DNA of 64,000 nt, taken from assembly GCF_027625935.1 (NCBI RefSeq), contig NZ_CP115300.1:2046001-2110000 (forward strand), written 5' to 3'. Within the stretch, counting starts at the first letter, position 1; each line of letters opens with the position of its first letter. This document shows positions 59,166 to 64,000 of the stretch, one piece after another. Under the pieces are notes generated by a model, which had not been told where the DNA came from, did no database searches, and worked only from the letters and a program-made list of their open reading frames with translations. The stretch comes from Streptomyces camelliae. Lineage in GTDB: Bacteria; Actinomycetota; Actinomycetes; Streptomycetales; Streptomycetaceae. Made by a program: the position numbers and the translations under genes.

Positions 59166-60575
59166 TCATGTTCCACGCGTCCACTGCTGGTTCGTGCCGC
59201 CGTTGCAGGTGTAGGTGATGATCGCGGCGGAGTCGGCGGTGGACGCGCCGGACACGTCCAGGCACTCTCCGGTCGTACGGGCCTTGATGTTCACGTAGGA
59301 GCCCGAGGCGGCGACCGCCCACTGCTGGGCGGTGGCAGCGGTGCAGTTCTCCTGCGTCACGTCGCTCGCGTTCTCCTGGAGGCACAGCGAGCTGCCCCGG
59401 CCCATCAGCTCGTAGTAACCGTTGCCGAGGTCCTTGAACCACCATTTCTGGTTGGTGCCGCCGTTGCAGGTGTACTGGCTGATCGCGACACCCTGCCACA
59501 GGGACTGGTTCGGTACGTCGGCGCACTTGGAACTGTGCCGGGCGATCAGGGTGTTGTACGTGGCACTGGTGCCGCTGATCGTGCCGGCGGTGGTGTCGAC
59601 GGTGATCTCGGGGGACCAGGACATCGACATCGACGTGGCGGCCGGGAAGGTCAGCGGCAGCCACACGTACCGGGAGTCGTCGACCGTCCCGCCGAAGGAG
59701 TTGCCCCAGCGGTCGCCCATGTAGAGGTACGAGGTGCCCGAACTGCCCTGCACGGCAAGGACGTAGGCGGTCTGGGAACCGTACGCGGTGGAGTCGCCGA
59801 CGTTCTTCCAGGAGGTCCAGGGGCCGGCCGGGGAGGTGGCGGTGGCGTACTGCTGCTGGTTGGGGCTCCAGCCCGTGGCAGCCGACGTCAGCATGAAGTA
59901 GACGCCGCCCCGCTTGAACAGGGCCGGGGCCTCGCGGTGTCCGCCGGGCCAGGGGTTGGCGACCAGGCCGGCGATGCCGGTGTAGTCGGCGGTGAGCTTG
60001 TAGATGTTCAGGTCGTAGTTGTTGTTGGCGGACGAGACCATGTATGCGGTGCCGTCGGTGTCGACGAACGTGGTCATGTCGCGGGACTGGTACTGGCCGA
60101 GCGGCTGGAAGCTGCCCTGGTACGAGTAGCTGCCGTCGACCGTGTCGGAGACGGCGACGGCGGCGCGGGCCTGGGTGTAGTCGACGCCGTTCTCCTTGTG
60201 CATCCACATCACGAACTTGCCGGTGGCTGCGTTGTAGATGACCTTCGGGCGCTCGATGTAGGCGGTGGACAGCTCGGCGGCGGAGGACTGGGACAGGACG
60301 TGGGCGCGGAACTCCCAGTTCTTCAGGTCGGTCGAGCGGTAGGCGTCGACGTAGCGGAAGGTGTTGTCGCTGTTGCGGTCCTCGCCGAACCAGTAGTAGT
60401 AGGAGCCGACCTTGATGACACCGCCGCCGTGGGCGTGTACGGCGTTGCCCGAAGTGTCCGTGAACTGCGTGCCGTTGGTGATCGTCTGCGGTGCCGCCTG
60501 GGCGGGTCCGGCCGCCGTCAGCGCGGCGGCGAGGGCGCAGCACAGGGCGAGCAGGAGGGCGTAGACGCGTCTCAT
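59166..60575 (-). CDS. Secreted GH43 exo-beta-1,3-galactanase-like enzyme with CBM13
   Basis: 469 residues from ATG 60575 with AAGGAG upstream. Signal peptide (RRVYALLLALCCALAAALTAAGPAQA), then a five-blade GH43 domain (about 30-320) with YIERPKVIYNAATGKFVMWMH and EAPALFKRGGVYFMLTSAATGW, the acidic residues typical of subfamily 24. A ricin-like CBM13 trefoil with repeated QWAV/QKWW-type motifs fills the C-terminus. Characterised relatives release galactose from beta-1,3-galactan of arabinogalactan proteins. The start lies two bases upstream of the preceding gene's stop on the same strand, so the two GH43 genes form an operon. Confidence 0.84.
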   Translation of the reverse strand: MRRVYALLLALCCALAAALTAAGPAQAAPQTITNGTQFTDTSGNAVHAHGGGVIKVGSYYYWFGEDRNSDNTFRYVDAYRSTDLKNWEFRAHVLSQSSAAELSTAYIERPKVIYNAATGKFVMWMHKENGVDYTQARAAVAVSDTVDGSYSYQGSFQPLGQYQSRDMTTFVDTDGTAYMVSSANNNYDLNIYKLTADYTGIAGLVANPWPGGHREAPALFKRGGVYFMLTSAATGWSPNQQQYATATSPAGPWTSWKNVGDSTAYGSQTAYVLAVQGSSGTSYLYMGDRWGNSFGGTVDDSRYVWLPLTFPAATSMSMSWSPEITVDTTAGTISGTSATYNTLIARHSSKCADVPNQSLWQGVAISQYTCNGGTNQKWWFKDLGNGYYELMGRGSSLCLQENASDVTQENCTAATAQQWAVAASGSYVNIKARTTGECLDVSGASTADSAAIITYTCNGGTNQQWTRGT

Positions 60576-60576
60576 C

Positions 60577-61662
60577 TCACACACGCTCCTTCACGGTGTC
60601 GGCGACGGGCACGCCGAAGTCCGGAGTGCCGTCGGGCTTCCAGCCGAGCTTCTGGATCCGGGTATGGCGGTTGGGGTCGTGCAGGGGGTCGCCGGTGATC
60701 TCCTTGTACTGGCGGGCGTGGTAGACGAGGACGTCGCTGCGGCCGTCCTCGGCGACGGTGAAGCAGTTGTGGCCGGGGCCGTACTGGTGGGTGGTGTCGT
60801 TGCTGGTGAAGACCGGCACGGGTGACTTGGTCCAGCTCCGGGCGTCCATCAGGTCGCTGTCGGCGTCGGCGGTCAGCAGGCCGACGCAGTAGTGGTAGTC
60901 GGTGGCGCTGGCCGAGTAGGTGAGGAAGACCCGGCCGCCCCGCTGCAGGGCGTACGGGCCCTCGTTGACCTTGTAGCCGACGCACTCCCAGTCGAACTCC
61001 GGGGTGGAGAGGCGCACTTGGGGTCCGGTGAGAGTCCAGGGGCTGGCCATCTTCGAGATCCACAGCGCGGTGTTGTTGTCCATGCCGGGTTCGTGCTGCG
61101 CCCAGACCAGGTAGCGGGTGCCGCGGTGCTTGAAGGTGGTGGCGTCGAGGGAGAACGTCTCCCAGGCGGTGCGGATCTGGCCGCGCTCCACCCAACTCCC
61201 CTTGAACGGGTCGGGGTTGGAGTTCTCCAGCACCCAGATGCGGATCGCCCACACATCCTCGGCGGGGGCCGACGCGAAGTAGATGTACCACTTGCCGCCG
61301 ATGCGGTGCAGCTCGGGCGCCCAGATGTGCGCGCCCATCGGGCCGGTGGCGTGGGCCCGCCAGATCACGGACTCGGCGGCGGTGGAGAGGCCGTTCAGGG
61401 TGCGCGAGCGGCGCAGGATGATGCGGTCGTACTCGGGGACGGTGGCCGTGAAGTAGTAGAGGCCGTCGGTGTGGCGGGTGATGTGGGGGTCGGCGCGCTG
61501 GAGGACGAGGGGGTTCACGTAGGGGCCGGCTTTCTCGGTGGCGTCGGCGGGGGCGGCCTGGGCCGTGCCGGGGACGGTGGCCAGTGCTCCTGCGGCGAGC
61601 GCGGCGCCCTTCAACATCAGTCTGCGGCTGGGCACTTGGGACAGGTCGGGTTCGCGGCTCAT
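60577..61662 (-). CDS. Secreted GH43 exo-alpha-1,5-L-arabinofuranosidase-like enzyme
   Basis: 361 residues from ATG 61662. An N-terminal SRRLMLKGAALAAGALATVPGTAQA fits a Tat signal. The five-blade propeller has the base Asp in LVLQRADPHI near 58, an acidic residue in IWAPELHR near 115 and the general-acid Glu in KVNEGPYALQ near 235, the GH43 pattern of exo-1,5-arabinofuranosidases (subfamily 26). It would trim arabinan or arabinogalactan side chains. It is the first gene of the GH43 pair, downstream of the GAAAGCCCTTTC site. Confidence 0.84.
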   Translation of the reverse strand: MSREPDLSQVPSRRLMLKGAALAAGALATVPGTAQAAPADATEKAGPYVNPLVLQRADPHITRHTDGLYYFTATVPEYDRIILRRSRTLNGLSTAAESVIWRAHATGPMGAHIWAPELHRIGGKWYIYFASAPAEDVWAIRIWVLENSNPDPFKGSWVERGQIRTAWETFSLDATTFKHRGTRYLVWAQHEPGMDNNTALWISKMASPWTLTGPQVRLSTPEFDWECVGYKVNEGPYALQRGGRVFLTYSASATDYHYCVGLLTADADSDLMDARSWTKSPVPVFTSNDTTHQYGPGHNCFTVAEDGRSDVLVYHARQYKEITGDPLHDPNRHTRIQKLGWKPDGTPDFGVPVADTVKERV

Positions 61663-61782
61663 GCGGGCTGCCTCTCGGTGGGGAAACGGGAGGTTCGAGA
61701 TGTCGTACATCATCTGTAATGCCGAACGCCGAAAAGGTACGGGTGAGCATCCGAGGGGTCAATGGGTTCGACACGCGGAGGG

Positions 61783-61794
61783 GAAAGCCCTTTC
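61783..61794. promoter_or_regulatory. GAAAGCCCTTTC operator-like site before the GH43 operon
   Basis: Identical to the core of the palindrome at 57399-57410. It lies 120 bases upstream of the GH43 start and just downstream of the phosphotransferase stop, consistent with an operator for the GH43 operon. Confidence 0.55.
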
Positions 61795-61829
61795 TCCCGC
61801 GTCGTCCGCGTACGCCCTCCGGGTACGGC

Positions 61830-62966
61830 TCAGCGGCCGCTCGGCGCCTCCGGGAAGCCCAGGAGCGGGGCGAGCGTGCGGGCCTCGCGGGCCCGGTCCG
61901 CGAGGAAGGCGAGCACCAAGCCCCGTTCGCGGCAGTGGAGTTCGGCGGAGACGGTGCGTCCGCCGCCGTAGTCCAGCTGCTCCTCCCCCGCGCGGGCGAG
62001 CATCTGGGCGGTGAGCCAGTCGTACTTCACCGCGGACGCGCACACGGCCAGCCGGACCAGCCGCTCGTCACCACTGTGGCCGCTGTCTCGCAGGCCGTGC
62101 AGACAGGCGTCGTAGGCGGCGGCCGCGTACCGGGGCAGCCGGGCGGCCGGCACGAACAGGTCGAAGACCGAGTCGGGGAGGTAGTTGCCGAGGTCCTCGC
62201 CGAGGGCGCCGTCACCGGCGAAGGCCCAGTCGAGCAGCACCGTGTCCGGTCCGGCGTCGATGACGTTCGCCGGCCACAGGTCGAGATGGCAGAAGGCGCG
62301 CGGCAGCGCCTCCAGCACCCGCAGGAACCACTCCCGGTCGTGCCGCAGCCGGACCATGTCCCGCCGCAGTCCGGGCGGGAAGTGGTCGCGCACCAGGGGC
62401 TGCTGCCAGGCCTCGTCGCTGTCCAGCAGTTCCTCGCCGAGGGTCTTGGCACCGATGTAGTCGCGCAGGAAGCGCCGGGAGAGCCATGGCCGGTCCGCGA
62501 CGCAGGCCGCGCCCTGGGCTGCACCCAGGCGGCGGGCGTGCTCGATGTGGCGGTCGAGCGGCCAGCCGGTGGCCGGCTCGCCCGGCACGTCCTCAAGCCA
62601 CAACGCCACGTCCCCGCCAGGCCGTTCGGCCGCAGTCAGCAGCCGGGGGCCGCGCAGCCCGGACGACCGCCACACCCCGGTGAGCCCGGAGGCGTACACC
62701 TCGGCCTCACGGCGCCAGTAGTTCCAGTGCCGCGGATCCGCCGAGGCCGCCCAGCCCGCTTTCGTCCGCTTCGACCGGGTCAGCACCTTGAGGACCGGCG
62801 AGCGGTCGCCCGCCCGGACCCGCCAGACGCCCGCCGTGACACCGTTGCGCGGATTGTGGACCAGCGGCGTGCACTCCGGCGGACCGGTGAACTCACCGAA
62901 GACGGCACGCAGTTCGCCTCGGGGCAGTGCCGGGGAGCCCGGCGCGCCGGGGAGAGGTGTGGTCAC
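61830..62966 (-). CDS. Aminoglycoside phosphotransferase-family protein
   Basis: 378 residues from GTG 62966. The kinase-like fold has the Brenner motif FCHLDLWPANVI near 245 (catalytic Asp, metal Asn) and LLDWAFAGDGALGEDLGN near 262. These proteins phosphorylate hydroxyls of small molecules; the substrate is unknown and need not be an antibiotic. It follows the amino-acid permease by nine bases on the same strand. Confidence 0.86.
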   Translation of the reverse strand: MTTPLPGAPGSPALPRGELRAVFGEFTGPPECTPLVHNPRNGVTAGVWRVRAGDRSPVLKVLTRSKRTKAGWAASADPRHWNYWRREAEVYASGLTGVWRSSGLRGPRLLTAAERPGGDVALWLEDVPGEPATGWPLDRHIEHARRLGAAQGAACVADRPWLSRRFLRDYIGAKTLGEELLDSDEAWQQPLVRDHFPPGLRRDMVRLRHDREWFLRVLEALPRAFCHLDLWPANVIDAGPDTVLLDWAFAGDGALGEDLGNYLPDSVFDLFVPAARLPRYAAAAYDACLHGLRDSGHSGDERLVRLAVCASAVKYDWLTAQMLARAGEEQLDYGGGRTVSAELHCRERGLVLAFLADRAREARTLAPLLGFPEAPSGR

Positions 62967-62975
62967 CTCCCCAGG

Positions 62976-64000
62976 CTAGGCGGGCGCCTCGGCCGGGTCC
63001 TGGCGGCCGCGCAGCCACACGTACACCGGGATGCCCGCGAAGAGGAACAGCACGCCCTGGTAGACGGCCGCGTAGCCGGCGCCCGCGATCAGCCAGAAGG
63101 AGAAGGCGAAGGACAGGGCGGCGACGATCAGGTCCCGGGCCAGCCCGGCCGGCCGGACCTGGGCGCGCGAACCCCGGGCCAGCCAGTACAACTGCGCGGC
63201 CGCCGACAGCAGATAGGGCACGCAGCCGGTGAAGGTGGTGATCAGGACGAGGATCCGGAAGGTGGTGTCGGGGCCCGCCGTGTAATTGAGGGCGATCAGG
63301 ACCGTGCCGAGCACCGCGCAGGCCCACACTCCGAAGCCCGGCACACCGCCCTTGCCCACCTTGGCGAACGGCGCCGGGAAGAGCCCGTCGCGGGCGGCGG
63401 CGTACGGCATCTGCGCGGCCATCAGGATCCAGCCGTTGAGGCAGCCGACGATCGAGACGACGGCGACCAGCGCGATCGCGGTGCCGCCCCAGTGGCCGCC
63501 GGTGATCGCGTTCACCGCGTCGGCGAAGGGCGCGCCCGACTTGGCCAGTTGCTCGTGCGGCACCAGGCCGAAGACGGCCACCGTGCCGAGCAGGTAGACG
63601 AGGGCGGAGCCCAGAGTGCCGAGGACGCTCGCGCGGCCGACCGTGCGCTCGGGGTCGTCCACCTCGCCCGCGCTCACCGCGGCCGACTCCACTCCGAGGA
63701 AGCTGTAGAGGAGCAGCGCGGCCGAGGCGGCGACGGCACCCGGGACACTGTCGCTCGTGGCGTTGAACGGGCCGAAGTTGTCGGCATGGACGAAGAACAG
63801 GCCGACGGTGGCCACCAGGAGGAGGGGGACGAACTTCAGCACGGTGGAGACGATCTGCACCGCGCCGACCCAGCGGGTGCCGGCGAAGTTCGCGGCGGCC
63901 GGCAGCCACAGCGCGGCGAGCGCGACCAGGCCTTCGAGCAGGTGGTTGCCGTGCAGCGGTATGAGAACGTCGGTGTACCCGACGACGGCGACCGCGAGCG
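62976..64000 (-). CDS. APC-family amino-acid permease (5' end beyond the window)
   Basis: The frame is open to the window edge; the visible 341 residues hold eight or nine hydrophobic segments and lack the N-terminus. WVGAVQIVSTVLKFVPLLLVATVGLFF, SAALLLYSFLGVESAAVSAGEVDDPERTVGRASVLG and NGWILMAAQMPYAAARDGLFPAPF are typical of APC exchangers and symporters such as the arginine/ornithine group. It is followed at nine bases by the phosphotransferase gene. Confidence 0.88.
   Translation of the reverse strand, partial: LAVAVVGYTDVLIPLHGNHLLEGLVALAALWLPAAANFAGTRWVGAVQIVSTVLKFVPLLLVATVGLFFVHADNFGPFNATSDSVPGAVAASAALLLYSFLGVESAAVSAGEVDDPERTVGRASVLGTLGSALVYLLGTVAVFGLVPHEQLAKSGAPFADAVNAITGGHWGGTAIALVAVVSIVGCLNGWILMAAQMPYAAARDGLFPAPFAKVGKGGVPGFGVWACAVLGTVLIALNYTAGPDTTFRILVLITTFTGCVPYLLSAAAQLYWLARGSRAQVRPAGLARDLIVAALSFAFSFWLIAGAGYAAVYQGVLFLFAGIPVYVWLRGRQDPAEAPA

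Overview
The window reads as a Streptomyces (or close actinomycete) chromosome segment. GC is very high and codon third positions are almost all G or C. GTG starts and 1-4 base gene overlaps are common. Several families are streptomycete-typical: a PknG-like kinase, a SpoIIE phosphatase, lone HATPase anti-sigma-like proteins, DUF2637, and sugar ABC importers without their own ATPase. I see no tRNA, rRNA, CRISPR array or intact insertion sequence.

Layout. 1-5004: a minus-strand cassette of trypsin-like protease, PknG-like kinase and VWA protein. 5370-8101: phosphoribosyltransferase, polysaccharide-deacetylase lipoprotein behind a palindromic leaderless promoter, SRPBCC protein and LysE exporter. 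8157-16897: a purine-catabolism locus with XdhC maturation factor, NCS2 purine permease and three-subunit xanthine dehydrogenase, divergent from a PucR regulator. 17047-26525: housekeeping and regulatory genes (TPR protein, GntR, DUF2637, HATPase, PoxB-type enzyme, degenerate PP2C, TrmB/LuxR regulator, DUF456) separated by repeat-bearing spacers. 26569-31079: SGNH hydrolase, a broken ogt, an Ada/AlkA protein with a suspicious C-terminus, and rsgA. 31127-35000: a probable insertion with a PAS/GAF/SpoIIE phosphatase between diverged direct repeats, a small zinc-ribbon gene and a GmrSD-like restriction remnant. 35016-40234: a sigma-like/anti-sigma-like/CBM2 membrane protein, a radical SAM protein with atypical cysteine spacing, a flavin-split-barrel protein and an alditol oxidase.

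40731-50226 and 56231-61662 together look like a plant cell-wall locus for arabinogalactan and rhamnogalacturonan-I. The first half has a ROK regulator, a GH30 endo-beta-1,6-galactanase-like enzyme, an ABC sugar importer and a GH2 beta-galactosidase. The second half has a rhamnogalacturonan acetylesterase, a PL4 rhamnogalacturonan lyase, a GH43 exo-beta-1,3-galactanase-like enzyme and a GH43 exo-arabinofuranosidase-like enzyme. Secreted enzymes would strip side chains and backbone, the importer would take up oligosaccharides (probably energised by a shared ATPase encoded elsewhere) and the cytoplasmic GH2 would finish galactosides. A shared palindrome, GAAAGCCCTTTC, precedes both transcription units of the second half. 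Between the halves lie an ABC-2 exporter, a TetR/hydrolase pair, a PEP-mutase-like gene and two gene remnants.

The least expected structure is a family of degenerate 7-base-period patches (unit GTNNNNN on one strand). They occur in an intergenic spacer and inside the alditol oxidase, beta-galactosidase and PL4 genes, without breaking the frames. A second dispersed element (GGGGGTACCCCC...TTGGGGGAGG) occurs three times, once inside ogt.
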